64,000 bases of DNA from Aquabacterium sp. (GCA_030654395.1 JAURXM010000111.1:1-64000); one strand, 5' to 3'; counted from the stretch's first letter, positions 26,416 to 36,111 are shown. Notes: a model not told the origin generated them from the letters alone. Program-made: numbers and translations.

Positions 26416-27192
26416 ATGACTACGACACACTCTTCCTTCTCACGCATGTCTCCTACATTGATCTCCCTTGCTGTATGCATGGTCGCTGCCACAGCCCACG
26501 CTGCACCGGTGATTCAAACGCCTGGCACACCATTTGAGATGAATGGTGCTTGGTACACGTACCAAGGCACCTCTACACTCACCTACAGCGCCACCAAGGT
26601 CGGCAACGATGGCTTGGGGGGCATTGTCAACACGGTGATCGCACCAGCAACCTATAACACCGTCACCCATGCCAATACAGCAGCCATCACCGAGATGGTG
26701 GTGGATCAAGCTGCGGGCACCTTGATCGCCAAGACGATGGGTGGCATGCACCAAGAGGCAGTGAGAAATGGTTTGATGACAGGTGGCTTTTTGGATGTGT
26801 CCAATCTGTACTTCGATTCGACCAAAAATCAGCTGATTGCCGACGTGCATGGCGTTGGCAAGGTAGCAGGCGACCAAGGCTACAAAAGCATGGCCTTCTT
26901 TGATGTGCGTAGCACACAAGGATTGGTCGCGTCCATCCCTGGCGCAGGCACGTATAAGGCCACACTGAGCGGCCTGTATCTCACCAACGGTGCCATGGAC
27001 TACATCACCAAGTCTTTGGGCTTGGGCGGTTTGGCCGCCAGCATCACCAAGGGCACTGACTTTGGCGTGGTGACTTCATCCTTCACCGTCTCTAAAGCGC
27101 TGGCACCGGCTGTGCCTGAGGCCTCCACCTACGCCATGATGGGCTTGGGTCTGTTTGGCTTGGCCTTCATGCGCAGACAACGCAAAGCTTGA
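26416..27192 (+). CDS. PEP-CTERM sorting domain protein (paralogue 1)
   Basis: Exported protein of 258 residues with a signal peptide (cleavage probably after AHA, residue about 29), a mature domain of unknown function and a C-terminal PEP-CTERM sorting signal. That signal has the tripartite pattern VPEAS, a hydrophobic stretch AMMGLGLFGLAF and basic MRRQRKA. PEP-CTERM proteins are processed by exosortase and are typically linked to exopolysaccharide production; no exosortase gene lies in the window. The next gene is a close paralogue in tandem. A strong terminator follows. Confidence 0.9.
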   Translation: MTTTHSSFSRMSPTLISLAVCMVAATAHAAPVIQTPGTPFEMNGAWYTYQGTSTLTYSATKVGNDGLGGIVNTVIAPATYNTVTHANTAAITEMVVDQAAGTLIAKTMGGMHQEAVRNGLMTGGFLDVSNLYFDSTKNQLIADVHGVGKVAGDQGYKSMAFFDVRSTQGLVASIPGAGTYKATLSGLYLTNGAMDYITKSLGLGGLAASITKGTDFGVVTSSFTVSKALAPAVPEASTYAMMGLGLFGLAFMRRQRKA

Positions 27193-27249
27193 TCGACCGG
27201 CAAGCGGCGCTATATGCCGCTCGGGCGCTTGTATCGTTGACATCACTGG

Positions 27250-27285
27250 AACGCCCTCTCCATCTACAAATGGAGAGGGCGTTTT
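27250..27285 (+). terminator. Rho-independent terminator after PEP-CTERM paralogue 1
   Basis: A perfect 14-bp stem, AACGCCCTCTCCAT paired with ATGGAGAGGGCGTT, with a 6-nt loop and a short T-run. It separates the two tandem paralogues, so each probably has its own promoter. Confidence 0.85.
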
Positions 27286-27410
27286 GCTGTGCGAGTGAGC
27301 AGCAGCACGTAAAAAGGTAGCGTTTAAAAATTGAGGAAAATTCACGCAAATCCAAGCTGTGTGCGTCGTCTTGGTGGGTAACCCCATTAAACATGTCATG
27401 TGCTGTTGGT

Positions 27411-27428
27411 TAAAGTTTAATCACTGAC
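27411..27428 (+). promoter_or_regulatory. Upstream element shared by the two PEP-CTERM genes (copy 2)
   Basis: TAAAGTTTAATCACTGAC, 16/18 identical to the copy at 26353-26370 and at a similar distance from the start codon (38 bp here). Its first eight bases equal the sigma-28 -35 consensus, but no GCCGATAA-like -10 follows at 11 bp. Confidence 0.5.
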
Positions 27429-27466
27429 CAACCCTGTTTTGCAACCTACAACCTGCGAGAAAACAC

Positions 27467-28243
27467 ATGACTACTACGCACGCTTCCTTCTCACGCATGT
27501 CTCCAAAATTGATCACCTTGGCTGTGTGCATGGCTGCTGCTACAGCCCATGCTGCGCCGGTGATTCAAACATCTGGCACGCCATTTGAAATGAATGGTGC
27601 GTGGTACACATTCAAAGGCACATCTATCTTCACCAACAGCGCCGCCAAGGTCGGCAACGATAGCGCGGGTGGCATTGTCAATACGGTGATCGCCCCGTCA
27701 ACCTATAACACCACCACCAATGCCAGCACCTCAGCCATTACCGAGATGGTGGTGGACCAGGCCGCTGGTACCTTGATCACTAAAGGGCATGGCGGCATGC
27801 ACCAAGTGGCAGCGAGAAATGGTTTGATGACAGGTGGCTTCTTGGACGTGACCGATATGTACTATGACCCGACCAAGAAGCAGATGTTTGCCGATGTTCA
27901 TGGCGTTGGCAAGGTGGCCGGGGACCAAGGTTTTAAAAACATCGCTTTCTTTGATGTGAAGACCACGAAGGGCTTGCTCTCGGCCATCCCTAGCGTCGGC
28001 ACCTACACCACGAGCTTTAGCGGCCTGACTCTCACCACAGGTGCCATGGACTACATCACCAAATCGTTGGGCTTGGGCGGCTTGGCTGCCAGCGTCACCA
28101 AGGGCACCGACTTTGGTGTGATGACCTCATCCATCACGATCTCTAAAGCGCTGGCACCGGCTGTGCCTGAGGCTTCCACCTACGCCATGATGGGCTTGGG
28201 TCTGTTTGGCTTGGCTTTCATGCGCAGACAACGCCAAGCCTGA
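27467..28243 (+). CDS. PEP-CTERM sorting domain protein (paralogue 2)
   Basis: Tandem paralogue of the preceding gene: also 258 residues, nearly identical at the signal peptide and over the last 70 residues, and more diverged in the middle, where Ser/Thr/Asn substitutions cluster. It ends with VPEAST, AMMGLGLFGLAF and MRRQRQA, the PEP-CTERM sorting signal. The start-to-start distance is 1051 bp, so the duplicated unit includes its own upstream element. The function of the mature domain is unknown; surface or matrix localisation after exosortase processing is inferred from the family. Confidence 0.9.
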   Translation: MTTTHASFSRMSPKLITLAVCMAAATAHAAPVIQTSGTPFEMNGAWYTFKGTSIFTNSAAKVGNDSAGGIVNTVIAPSTYNTTTNASTSAITEMVVDQAAGTLITKGHGGMHQVAARNGLMTGGFLDVTDMYYDPTKKQMFADVHGVGKVAGDQGFKNIAFFDVKTTKGLLSAIPSVGTYTTSFSGLTLTTGAMDYITKSLGLGGLAASVTKGTDFGVMTSSITISKALAPAVPEASTYAMMGLGLFGLAFMRRQRQA

Positions 28244-28249
28244 GTGATT

Positions 28250-28275
28250 TTCAAGCGGCATGTCTGCCGCTTGAA
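28250..28275. terminator. Hairpin between convergent PEP-CTERM and liu genes
   Basis: Perfect 11-bp arms TTCAAGCGGCA and TGCCGCTTGAA around a 4-nt loop TGTC, filling the gap between convergent stops. Neither strand has a good T-run after it, so it may act as a transcript-end stabiliser or weak bidirectional terminator. Confidence 0.6.
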
Positions 28276-28278
28276 GAC

Positions 28279-29463
28279 TCACATCGTCTCGCCAAACAAC
28301 TCACGCCCGATCAGCATGCGGCGGATCTCAGACGTGCCTGCGCCAATCTCGTAGAGTTTGGCATCACGCCACAGGCGGCCTAGTGGGTAGTCATTGATGT
28401 AGCCATTGCCGCCAAATATTTGGATGCCTTCGCCTGCCATCCACGTGGCTTTTTCTGCGGTCATCAAGATCAAGGCGGCGCAGTCTTTGCGCACATGGCG
28501 GGCGTGATCGGCGCCGAGTACATCTAGGTTCTTGGCCACGGTGTAGGCAAACGCACGGCAGGCTTGCAGCGCGGTGTACATGTCGGCGACTTTGCCTTGC
28601 ATCAGCTGGAACTCGCCAATGGCTTGCCCAAATTGCTTGCGGTCGTGGATGTAGGGGATGACGTTGTCCATCACAGCTTGCATCACGCCCAAAGGCCCGC
28701 CAGACAGCAGCGTGCGTTCGTAGTCCAGGCCGCTCATCAGCACCTTGGCGCCGTTGCCTTCGCCGCCCAGCACGTTCTCTGCGGGCACTTCGCAGTTATC
28801 AAAAAACAGCGGGTAGGTGTTAGACCCTCTCATGCCCAGCTTGTCCAGCTTGGTGCCGTGCGTGAAGCCCTTCATGCCCTTCTCGATGATGAAGGCGGTC
28901 ATGCCCTTGGCACCGCGATCAGGGTCGGTCTTGGCGTACACCACCAGTGTGTCGGCGTCCCCGCCATTGGTGATCCACATCTTGTTGCCGTTGAGCACGT
29001 AGCGGTCGCCTTGCTTGTTGGCTTGCAGCTTCATGCTGATCACGTCAGAGCCTGCATTGGGCTCGCTCATGGCCAGTGCACCAACGTGGTCACCGCTGAT
29101 GAGCTTGGGCAGGTACTTGGCTTTTTGTGCGGCGGTGCCGTTGCGGTTGATTTGGTTGACGCACAGGTTGGAGTGCGCGCCATAGCTCAGTCCTACAGCC
29201 GCGCTGCCACGGCTGATCTCTTCCATCGCGACCATGTGGGCCAAGTAGCCCATGTTAGTGCCGCCATATTCTTCTGACACGGTCATGCCGTGCAGGCCCA
29301 AGTCGCCCAGCTTCTTCCACATCGTTGCAGGGAAGTTGTTGTCGGTCTCAATTTGTGCAGCATGGGGCGTCAGCTCACGCGCCACAAAGTGCCGCACAGC
29401 ATCACGCAGGGCATCAACGTCTTCACCGAGTTGGTGGTTCAGGCCGGGTAGTTCCATGGTCAT
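28279..29463 (-). CDS. liuA: Isovaleryl-CoA dehydrogenase
   Basis: FAD-dependent acyl-CoA dehydrogenase converting isovaleryl-CoA to 3-methylcrotonyl-CoA in leucine catabolism. The 394-residue length is standard. Residues about 12-125 are the N-terminal helical domain, then the middle domain with [14 protein letters not shown] and [10 protein letters not shown], and the C-terminal domain with [20 protein letters not shown] and [18 protein letters not shown]. The catalytic glutamate occurs in [14 protein letters not shown], the position characteristic of isovaleryl-CoA dehydrogenases and different from most other acyl-CoA dehydrogenases. It is the last gene of the liu operon. ATG 29457 is an equally plausible start. 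Confidence 0.96.
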   Translation of the reverse strand: MTMELPGLNHQLGEDVDALRDAVRHFVARELTPHAAQIETDNNFPATMWKKLGDLGLHGMTVSEEYGGTNMGYLAHMVAMEEISRGSAAVGLSYGAHSNLCVNQINRNGTAAQKAKYLPKLISGDHVGALAMSEPNAGSDVISMKLQANKQGDRYVLNGNKMWITNGGDADTLVVYAKTDPDRGAKGMTAFIIEKGMKGFTHGTKLDKLGMRGSNTYPLFFDNCEVPAENVLGGEGNGAKVLMSGLDYERTLLSGGPLGVMQAVMDNVIPYIHDRKQFGQAIGEFQLMQGKVADMYTALQACRAFAYTVAKNLDVLGADHARHVRKDCAALILMTAEKATWMAGEGIQIFGGNGYINDYPLGRLWRDAKLYEIGAGTSEIRRMLIGRELFGETM

Positions 29464-29484
29464 GTCTCCGATGTGGGGTTGGTA

Positions 29485-30420
29485 TCAGTTGGTTTGGATG
29501 CGCTTGGCCAGCAAGGCATTGCTCACGCGCGATACGGGCTTGCGGCCCAGTACGCCCGATATAAAGGCGCCTGCATCGACCAGTTTGTCCAAGTCGATGC
29601 CGGTGGTGATGCCCAGCCCATTGAGCAGGTAGACCACGTCTTCTGTGGCCACGTTGCCGGTGGCGCCTTTGGCATAAGGGCAGCCACCCAAGCCCGCTAC
29701 GCTGGTGTCAAAGGTGTGGATGCCCAGCTCAAGGCAGGCGTAGATGTTGGTCAAGGCTTGGCCATACGTGTCATGAAAATGCCCGCTCAGTTCAGCCACG
29801 GGCACATGCTTCAAGGCGGCAGCCATCACCGCTTTGACGCGGCCTGCAGTACCTACCCCAATGGTGTCTGCCACGCCGATGTGGTCTACGCCGATGTCTA
29901 TCAAGCGCTGGATCACGTCCACGACTGCGCCAACCGTGACCTCGCCTTGATACGGGCAGCCCAAGGCGCAGGACACGGCGGCACGCACGCGCATGCCGTT
30001 GGCGCGTGCTGCAGCGACGACAGGCTTGAAGCGCTCAATCGATTCGGCCACTGAACAGTTGATGTTGCGTTGACTGAAGGCCTCGCTGGCGGCGGCAAAA
30101 ATAGCCACCTCATCGGCTTGGCCAACCAAGGCGCCTTCAAAGCCCTTCATATTGGGCGTAAGCGCCGAATAACGCACGCCTCTTTGGCGTGTGATGCCAG
30201 CCATGACCTGGGCGTTGTCGGCCATCTGCGGCACCCACTTGGGGCTGACGTAGCTGGTAACTTCGATTTGGCTCAGGCCCGCAGCTTGCAGGCGATGCAC
30301 CAGTTCGATTTTGTCGCGCGCATCGACAGGCTGCGCTTCGTTTTGCAGGCCGTCACGCGGGCCGACATCGAGCAAGGTGACGTGTGAGGGCAGGGTGTTA
30401 TTCGTCATGTTCAAACTCAT
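29485..30420 (-). CDS. liuE: Hydroxymethylglutaryl-CoA lyase
   Basis: Cleaves 3-hydroxy-3-methylglutaryl-CoA to acetoacetate and acetyl-CoA, the final step of the leucine pathway. The 311-residue TIM-barrel protein has VGPRDGLQNE near the N-terminus, metal-binding HFHDTYG, and the HMG-CoA lyase signature with catalytic cysteine, GLGGCPYAKGATGNVATED. The start ATG at 30420 overlaps the stop of the carboxylase gene as ATGA, so translation is coupled; ATG 30408 is possible. liuA follows after 21 bp. Also called mvaB in other annotations. Confidence 0.96.
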   Translation of the reverse strand: MSLNMTNNTLPSHVTLLDVGPRDGLQNEAQPVDARDKIELVHRLQAAGLSQIEVTSYVSPKWVPQMADNAQVMAGITRQRGVRYSALTPNMKGFEGALVGQADEVAIFAAASEAFSQRNINCSVAESIERFKPVVAAARANGMRVRAAVSCALGCPYQGEVTVGAVVDVIQRLIDIGVDHIGVADTIGVGTAGRVKAVMAAALKHVPVAELSGHFHDTYGQALTNIYACLELGIHTFDTSVAGLGGCPYAKGATGNVATEDVVYLLNGLGITTGIDLDKLVDAGAFISGVLGRKPVSRVSNALLAKRIQTN

Positions 30421-32447
30421 TCAATGCGCAGTAGTTCAACGCCCTCGGCGACTTGATCGCCCACAGCACACAAGATCGCGCTGACCACGCCGTCTTTGGG
30501 TGATGTCAGGGTGTGCTCCATTTTCATGGCCTCGGTCACGGCCAAGGGGTCACCTTGTTTGATGGCTTGACCCTCTTTGACCAGCATGGCCACGACCTTG
30601 CCGGGCATCAAGGCGGTCAAACGGCCTGCTGCGGCATGGCTGGTGCCCACTTGGCGCAGTGGGTCGACGCGTTGCACGCGGACATGGCCTTGTTCGGTGA
30701 ACAGGTCGATGTGGTCGGCATGGCCGATATGGCGGTAGGCGCTCACACGCAGTCGCTCGCCGTTGATGCTGATGTCAAGCAACTCCGGGGCGGTGTGGCT
30801 GCCTGTGGCTTTGGGATGAAACTGCAGGTACACAGGCGCAGGCCAGCTAGCATCGTCAGCTTGCAGGTCGTATGACAAGGTGCTTCGGCGCGTGACCGTC
30901 ACCCTGACGCTCTGCTCGTTGATGACCAGCACCTCGCTGTGGCGAGGCGAGCCATGCAGTCGCCAGCCGTCTGTTTTAGTCCATGGGTCTGTGGATTGGC
31001 CCGTGCTTGTGCCGCTGGCCGTGGCAGCCAGCAAACAGGCCATGGCACCACCGATGGCCAGTGCCATGGGTACATCGGGTGCTTTGAACAAGGCCTCATG
31101 CTCACGCTCGATCAGGGCCGTGTCCAGCGCGGCCTTGGCAAAGGAATCGGTGTGGATGATGCGGCGCACAAAGGCCACGTTGGTGTGCAGGCCTGTGATG
31201 TGCAGATCACGCAGCGCGGCGTCCATCTTGTTGAGCGCAGCTGGGCGGTCTTCACCCCAAACAATGACCTTGGCGATCATCGAGTCATAGAACGGCGAGA
31301 TCACATCACCCTCGCGCACGCCGCTGTCGATGCGAGCAGGTGCGCGCTCAAATTGGGCTGCCACGGGTGTGCGCATGACCTGCAATTGCCCTGTGGCAGG
31401 CAGGAACTGCTGTTGGGGGTTCTCTGCGCAGATGCGGGCCTCAATCGCATGGCCTTTGATTTGCAGCTGGTGCTGTTGCAGTGGCAGCGGCTCACCAGCG
31501 GCCACGCGCAATTGCCACTCTACCAAGTCCAGCCCGGTGATGGCTTCGGTGACGGGGTGCTCTACCTGCAGGCGGGTGTTCATCTCCATGAAGTAGAAGC
31601 GGCCATCTTGTTCGCAGATGAACTCCACCGTGCCTGCGCCCACGTAGCCCACGCTGCGTGCGGCGGCGATGGCGGCTTCGCCCATTTGCGTGCGGCGCTC
31701 AGGGGTCATGCCGGGTGCGGGTGCTTCTTCAAGCACCTTTTGATGGCGGCGCTGCACAGAGCAATCGCGCTCGAACAGGTAGACGTATTGGCCGTGCTGG
31801 TCACCAAAGACTTGGATCTCAATGTGGCGAGGCTGGCTCAGGTAACGCTCAACCAGCACATGGGCATTGCCAAAGCTTGATTGCGCTTCACGTTGACATG
31901 ACGCCAGTGCAGCCGTGAAGTCGCTGGCTTGTTGCACAGCCCGCATGCCCTTGCCGCCGCCGCCCGCACTGGCCTTGATCAAAACGGGGTAGCCCATTTG
32001 ATCAGCTTGGGCTTGCAAAAAGGCGGGGTCTTGTTGGTCGCCATGGTAGCCAGGCACCAAGGGCACGCTGGCTTGCGCCATCAAGGCCTTGGCCGCAGAC
32101 TTGCTGCCCATGGCCGCGATGGCCGAGGCTGGTGGGCCAATGAAGGCGATGCCCGCATCTTCACAGGCTTGCGCGAAGGTGGCGTTCTCGCTCAAGAAAC
32201 CGTAGCCGGGGTGCACAGCTTGGGCGCCTGTGGCTTGGGCAGCAGCCAAGATCAAGTCGGCACGCAGATAGCTTTCGCGTGGGCTGGACGGGCCGATGTG
32301 CACGGCCTCGTCGCAGGCTTGCACATGCAGGGCGTTGGCATCGGCATCGGAGTAGACGGCCACGGTGCGGATGCCCATGCGCCTTGCAGTCGCAGCCACA
32401 CGGCAGGCGATTTCGCCTCGGTTGGCAATCAGGATTTTGGTGAACAT
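30417..32447 (-). CDS. liuD: Methylcrotonyl-CoA carboxylase, biotin-containing alpha subunit
   Basis: ATP-dependent biotin carboxylase plus biotin carrier for carboxylation of 3-methylcrotonyl-CoA. The 676-residue protein begins with MFTKILIANRGEIACR, has the ATP-grasp glycine loop KASAGGGGKGMR, EMNTRLQVEHPVTE in the active site, an MCC-type linker (about 500-600) and a C-terminal biotinyl domain with the biotin-accepting lysine in EAMKMEH (about residue 641). It lies 24 bp after liuC and shares an ATGA overlap with liuE. The neighbouring beta subunit, hydratase, lyase and dehydrogenase identify it as methylcrotonyl- and not acetyl- or propionyl-CoA carboxylase. Confidence 0.95.
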   Translation of the reverse strand: MFTKILIANRGEIACRVAATARRMGIRTVAVYSDADANALHVQACDEAVHIGPSSPRESYLRADLILAAAQATGAQAVHPGYGFLSENATFAQACEDAGIAFIGPPASAIAAMGSKSAAKALMAQASVPLVPGYHGDQQDPAFLQAQADQMGYPVLIKASAGGGGKGMRAVQQASDFTAALASCQREAQSSFGNAHVLVERYLSQPRHIEIQVFGDQHGQYVYLFERDCSVQRRHQKVLEEAPAPGMTPERRTQMGEAAIAAARSVGYVGAGTVEFICEQDGRFYFMEMNTRLQVEHPVTEAITGLDLVEWQLRVAAGEPLPLQQHQLQIKGHAIEARICAENPQQQFLPATGQLQVMRTPVAAQFERAPARIDSGVREGDVISPFYDSMIAKVIVWGEDRPAALNKMDAALRDLHITGLHTNVAFVRRIIHTDSFAKAALDTALIEREHEALFKAPDVPMALAIGGAMACLLAATASGTSTGQSTDPWTKTDGWRLHGSPRHSEVLVINEQSVRVTVTRRSTLSYDLQADDASWPAPVYLQFHPKATGSHTAPELLDISINGERLRVSAYRHIGHADHIDLFTEQGHVRVQRVDPLRQVGTSHAAAGRLTALMPGKVVAMLVKEGQAIKQGDPLAVTEAMKMEHTLTSPKDGVVSAILCAVGDQVAEGVELLRIE

Positions 32448-32471
32448 GATGGCGTGTACCTGCTTTTGTCG

Positions 32472-33230
32472 TTATTTATTCAAGAAGGCACGCAAGCCTT
32501 CGCGTGCCTCATCGCTGGCGCGGATGTCGGCGATGCGGCGTGCTGTCAGGTCGCGCAAATCAGGCGTCAAGGGCAGCTTGCCGATCTCTTTGATGAGCTG
32601 CTTGCTGGCACGCACGGCCATCGGCGCATTGCTCACAATGCTGTTGACGATGCCTTGCGTGGTCTCGTCCAAGGCCTCGGCGGTGCAGACCTCGTGCACC
32701 AAGCCGATCGATTGCGCTCGCTCGGCCGTGAAGCGTTCGGCGGTCACGAAGTAGCGTTGTGCTGCGCGCTCACCGATGGCTTGGATCACATAAGGGCTGA
32801 TGGTGGCGGGGATCAAGCCCAGCTTGACCTCTGACAGGCAAAAGCTGGCTTGCTCACTGGCGACAACGACATCGCAGCAGGCCACCAAGCCCACGCCGCC
32901 GCCATAGCATGCGCCTTGTACACGCGCGATCACGGGCACTGGGCAGGCTGCGATCGACCACAGCATCTGGGCCAGTTTGCCCGCATCGGCGTGGTTCTCA
33001 TCCCATGAGTAATCGGCCATGGCGCGCATCCAGTTCAGATCAGCGCCCGCTGAGAACACCTTGCCATGCGAGCCCAGTACCACGGCACGCAGGCTGGCAT
33101 CAGCAGACAGTGACTCAAAGGCTGCCGTCAACTCGGCAATGGTGTCGGCGTCAAACGCATTGCGCAACGCGGGTCGGTTCAAGTAGACGTGGGCGACGTG
33201 GCCCTCGTGCTGGATGTCTAGGTTCGCCAT
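32472..33230 (-). CDS. liuC: Enoyl-CoA hydratase/isomerase, probable methylglutaconyl-CoA hydratase
   Basis: Crotonase-fold enzyme of 252 residues, expected to hydrate 3-methylglutaconyl-CoA to HMG-CoA. The oxyanion-hole segments are FSAGADLNWM (about 65-75) and GACYGGGVGLVACCD (about 110-125), and EVKLGLIPATISPYV gives the C-terminal active-site part. An open frame continues upstream into liuB, but ATG 33230 has AAGGA at 7-bp spacing and a 19-bp gap after liuB, so it is the real start. Its role is assigned from its position between liuB and liuD. Confidence 0.93.
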   Translation of the reverse strand: MANLDIQHEGHVAHVYLNRPALRNAFDADTIAELTAAFESLSADASLRAVVLGSHGKVFSAGADLNWMRAMADYSWDENHADAGKLAQMLWSIAACPVPVIARVQGACYGGGVGLVACCDVVVASEQASFCLSEVKLGLIPATISPYVIQAIGERAAQRYFVTAERFTAERAQSIGLVHEVCTAEALDETTQGIVNSIVSNAPMAVRASKQLIKEIGKLPLTPDLRDLTARRIADIRASDEAREGLRAFLNK

Positions 33231-33249
33231 GGTGCAATCCTTCAATGCC

Positions 33250-34857
33250 TTACATGCGGAAGACGCCGTAACGCGTCTGCGCAATCGGTGCGTTCAGGCT
33301 GGCACTCAAAGCCAGGGCCAGCACGCGGCGTGTGTCTGTTGGGCGGATCACGCCGTCGTCCCACAAACGCGCCGAGGCGTAGTAGGGGTGGCCTTGCGCC
33401 TCGTATTGCTCGCGGATAGGGTCTTTGAAGGCGGCCTCTTCATCGGTACTCCAGGTGCCACCTTTGCCCTCGATGCCATCGCGCTTGACTGTGGCCAGCA
33501 CACTGGCTGCTTGCTCGCCGCCCATGACGCTGATGCGCGCGTTGGGCCACATCCACAAAAAGCGTGGGCTGTAGGCGCGCCCGCACATGCCGTAGTTGCC
33601 CGCCCCAAATGAGCCACCAATGATCACGGTGAACTTGGGCACCTGCGCGCAAGACACCGCTGTCACCATCTTGGCGCCTGCACGTGCAATGCCTTCGTTC
33701 TCGTACTTGCGCCCGACCATGAAGCCGGTGATGTTCTGCAAGAACACCAAGGGGATGCCGCGCTGGCAACACAGCTCAATGAAGTGCGCACCTTTGTTGG
33801 CGCTCTCGGAGAACAAGATGCCGTTGTTGGCCACGATGCCCACGGGCATGCCTTCGATGTGCGCAAAGCCGGTGACCAAGGTGCTGCCGTAGCGCGGTTT
33901 GAACTCGTCAAAGTCGGATGCGTCCACCAAACGGGCGATGACCTCGCGCACGTCAAAGGGTTTGCGGGTGTCGGTGGGGATGATGCCGTTGAGCTCGGCC
34001 TCGTCATGGAGCGGGGCACGCGGCTCGATCAGGGCCATGTCGCTCGTCTTGCGCCAGTTCAGTCTGGCGATGGCTTGGCGGGCGAGCGCCAGCGCATGGG
34101 CATCGTCACGGGCCAAGTGATCGGCTACGCCAGACAAGCGCGTGTGCACGTCACCGCCGCCTAAGTCTTCAACGCTGACGACCTCGCCTGTGGCCGCTTT
34201 GACCAATGGTGGCCCACCTAAAAAGATGGTGCCTTGGTTTTGCACGATGATGGCTTCGTCGCTCATGGCGGGCACATAGGCCCCGCCTGCTGTGCAGGAG
34301 CCCATCACCACGGCGATTTGCGGGATGCCCGCCGCGCTCATATTGGCTTGGTTGTAGAAGATGCGGCCAAAGTGGTCGCGGTCAGGGAAGACCTCATCTT
34401 GATTAGGCAGGTTGGCGCCGCCCGAGTCCACCAAGTAAATACAAGGCAGGCGGTTTTGCCACGCGATCTCTTGCGCACGCAGGTGCTTCTTGACCGAGAT
34501 CGGGTAGTAGGTGCCGCCCTTCACGGTGGCGTCGTTGCACACGATCATGCACTCGACCCCTGAGACGCGGCCTATGCCTGCGATCACGCCCGCACCCGGC
34601 GCGGCGTTGTGGTACATGTTCAGCGCAGCCAGAGGCGCGACTTCCAAAAAGGGCGAGCCTGCATCCAACAACTGCTCAACCCGGTCACGCGGCAAGAGCT
34701 TGCCTCGGGCGACGTGTTTGGCGCGGGGTGCCTCGCCGCCGCCCATCGCGATGCGATCGAGCTGTTGCGTCAGGTCATCGATCAGCAGCTGCATGGCCTG
34801 GGCATTGGCCTTGAACGTCTCGCTGCGCGGGTTGAGTTGGGTCTCGATGAGCGGCAT
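33250..34857 (-). CDS. liuB: Methylcrotonyl-CoA carboxylase, carboxyltransferase beta subunit
   Basis: Carboxyltransferase that moves CO2 from biotin to 3-methylcrotonyl-CoA. The 535-residue length and sequence match MCC beta: [56 protein letters not shown] and [19 protein letters not shown], the last two forming the oxyanion holes. It ends with [14 protein letters not shown]. It starts 8 bp after the stop of the TetR gene and is the first enzyme gene of the operon. Confidence 0.96.
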   Translation of the reverse strand: MPLIETQLNPRSETFKANAQAMQLLIDDLTQQLDRIAMGGGEAPRAKHVARGKLLPRDRVEQLLDAGSPFLEVAPLAALNMYHNAAPGAGVIAGIGRVSGVECMIVCNDATVKGGTYYPISVKKHLRAQEIAWQNRLPCIYLVDSGGANLPNQDEVFPDRDHFGRIFYNQANMSAAGIPQIAVVMGSCTAGGAYVPAMSDEAIIVQNQGTIFLGGPPLVKAATGEVVSVEDLGGGDVHTRLSGVADHLARDDAHALALARQAIARLNWRKTSDMALIEPRAPLHDEAELNGIIPTDTRKPFDVREVIARLVDASDFDEFKPRYGSTLVTGFAHIEGMPVGIVANNGILFSESANKGAHFIELCCQRGIPLVFLQNITGFMVGRKYENEGIARAGAKMVTAVSCAQVPKFTVIIGGSFGAGNYGMCGRAYSPRFLWMWPNARISVMGGEQAASVLATVKRDGIEGKGGTWSTDEEAAFKDPIREQYEAQGHPYYASARLWDDGVIRPTDTRRVLALALSASLNAPIAQTRYGVFRM

Positions 34858-34865
34858 GGTGGCGA

Positions 34866-35558
34866 TCAGGTTGGGGGGTGAACATGGCGCAGCGCCTGCG
34901 TGACTTCATCGCGCAGGCGGGTGAGTGCGGCCAGAGATAAATCTGGCGGCATCAGCGCACTCCAGATCAGGCGTGTGAGTTGCTCGGCGGTGTCATCAAT
35001 GCTGGGGCGCTTGAGGGTGGTGATGGCGTCCCACAGCACGTGCTCCATCGACCCGTAGACCAAGTCGCGCATCAGCCGCAAAGGCATGTCTTGGCGGATC
35101 TGGCCTTGCGCTTGGGCCTCGGCCAGGCAATCCATCAGCGGGGCGGTGTAGCGGCGTTTGCAATCGGTGATGACCTGGGCCAGCTCGGGTTCGGCGGCGC
35201 GGCCCTCGCTCAGCACCAAAGCGCACATGCCCGATCCATCAGCCAACAAAGTGACCAAGTGCGCTCGGATCACATGGCTGAGCTTGGCGTGCACGCCCAG
35301 AATGTGGGGCATGTCACGCGCCAGATCGACGCTGATCTCGTCATACCAGTCTTTGATGACTTGGATGCACAGCTCGCGCTTGCCGGCAAAGTAGGTGAAC
35401 ACGGTGGCCTCGGACACGCCAGCGGCCTCGGCAATTTGAGCCGTGGTGGCACGCTGGTACCCGTGTGCTGAAAAAACACGCCGAGCGGCACTCAATAAAA
35501 CTTGAATGCGCTCTTGTGATTTGGCACTGATGGGCTTTTTTCGCTGTAAAACTGGCAC
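34866..35558 (-). CDS. TetR-family regulator of the liu operon
   Basis: One-component repressor of about 230 residues at the head of the leucine/isovalerate operon. The helix-turn-helix (about 18-62 of the preferred form) includes [20 protein letters not shown]; the rest is a helical ligand-binding domain. The GTG at 35558 is preferred because the upstream frame runs through a perfect palindrome and reads unlike coding sequence; an ATG at 35636 would add 26 residues. No strong ribosome-binding site helps. By position it may correspond to LiuQ, the TetR-type liu regulator described in betaproteobacteria, likely sensing a branched-chain acyl-CoA. Confidence 0.85.
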   Translation of the reverse strand: MPVLQRKKPISAKSQERIQVLLSAARRVFSAHGYQRATTAQIAEAAGVSEATVFTYFAGKRELCIQVIKDWYDEISVDLARDMPHILGVHAKLSHVIRAHLVTLLADGSGMCALVLSEGRAAEPELAQVITDCKRRYTAPLMDCLAEAQAQGQIRQDMPLRLMRDLVYGSMEHVLWDAITTLKRPSIDDTAEQLTRLIWSALMPPDLSLAALTRLRDEVTQALRHVHPPT

Positions 35559-35566
35559 GGTAAAAG

Positions 35567-35581
35567 TTGAGTGGCACTCAA
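35567..35581. promoter_or_regulatory. Palindromic operator candidate of the liu TetR regulator
   Basis: TTGAGTGGCACTCAA is a perfect 15-bp palindrome around one central base. It lies 9 bp upstream of the preferred tetR start and 74 bp upstream of the divergent thioesterase gene, and CGGCACTCAATAAAA at about 35486-35500 inside the tetR gene repeats one half-site. Control of both divergent units is inferred. Confidence 0.6.
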
Positions 35582-35655
35582 TAATTGCGTGGATCATGCC
35601 ACGCATGCCAGCCTTGCGCAAGCACTCTGGCATCATCGCCGCTGCCTTACATCAG

Positions 35656-36111
35656 ATGACGATCATGCCCACACTGCAATGGGATCACCCCCAGCCCCAC
35701 CTTGTCCACGTCACCGTACAGGATCAGCACATTGACCTGATGCGCCACACCAACAACGTCGTCTACCTGCAATGGCTCGAAGAATTGGCGTGGTCGCACT
35801 CGATCGCTTTGGGCATCGGCCCGGCTGATTACGAAGCGGCGGGCCACGGCATGGTGGTGCGCCAGCATGAGTTGAACTACCTGCTGGCCACGCGCTTGGG
35901 GGAGCGCTTGGCCTTGGCCACCTGGTTGACCGCCATGGACAGGTTGACCATGCGGCGTCACTACCAGTTCATCCGGCTGGACGACCAGGTCACGGTGTTC
36001 AGGGGCAGCACGCTGTTTGTGTGTGTGGACATTGCACAGGGCAAGGTGCGGCGCATGCCTGCGGCCTTCAGCCAAGCCTATCTGGCGGCTTTAACCCCCC
36101 AGATACTGTGA
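35656..36111 (+). CDS. Acyl-CoA thioesterase (4HBT hotdog family)
   Basis: Hotdog-fold thioesterase of about 151 residues. The segment HIDLMRHTNNVVYLQWLEE (about 24-42) resembles the 4-hydroxybenzoyl-CoA thioesterase pattern, where an Asp or Asn in this loop is catalytic; HYQFIRLDDQVTVFRGSTLFV forms the later beta strands. The frame is open 150 bp upstream, but that region overlaps the divergent tetR gene, so ATG 35656 (or 35665) is taken. It is divergent from the liu operon and may share its operator; hydrolysis of branched acyl-CoA intermediates is possible but unproven. Confidence 0.85.
   Translation: MTIMPTLQWDHPQPHLVHVTVQDQHIDLMRHTNNVVYLQWLEELAWSHSIALGIGPADYEAAGHGMVVRQHELNYLLATRLGERLALATWLTAMDRLTMRRHYQFIRLDDQVTVFRGSTLFVCVDIAQGKVRRMPAAFSQAYLAALTPQIL

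Noticed and set aside
27411..27437. Sigma-28 promoter at TAAAGTTT upstream of the second PEP-CTERM gene
   Set aside because: The -35 octamer is perfect, but nothing like GCCGATAA occurs 11 bp downstream.
35506..35655. Fifty-codon upstream extension of the thioesterase
   Set aside because: It would overlap the divergent TetR gene and the palindromic operator, and the hotdog fold is complete without it.
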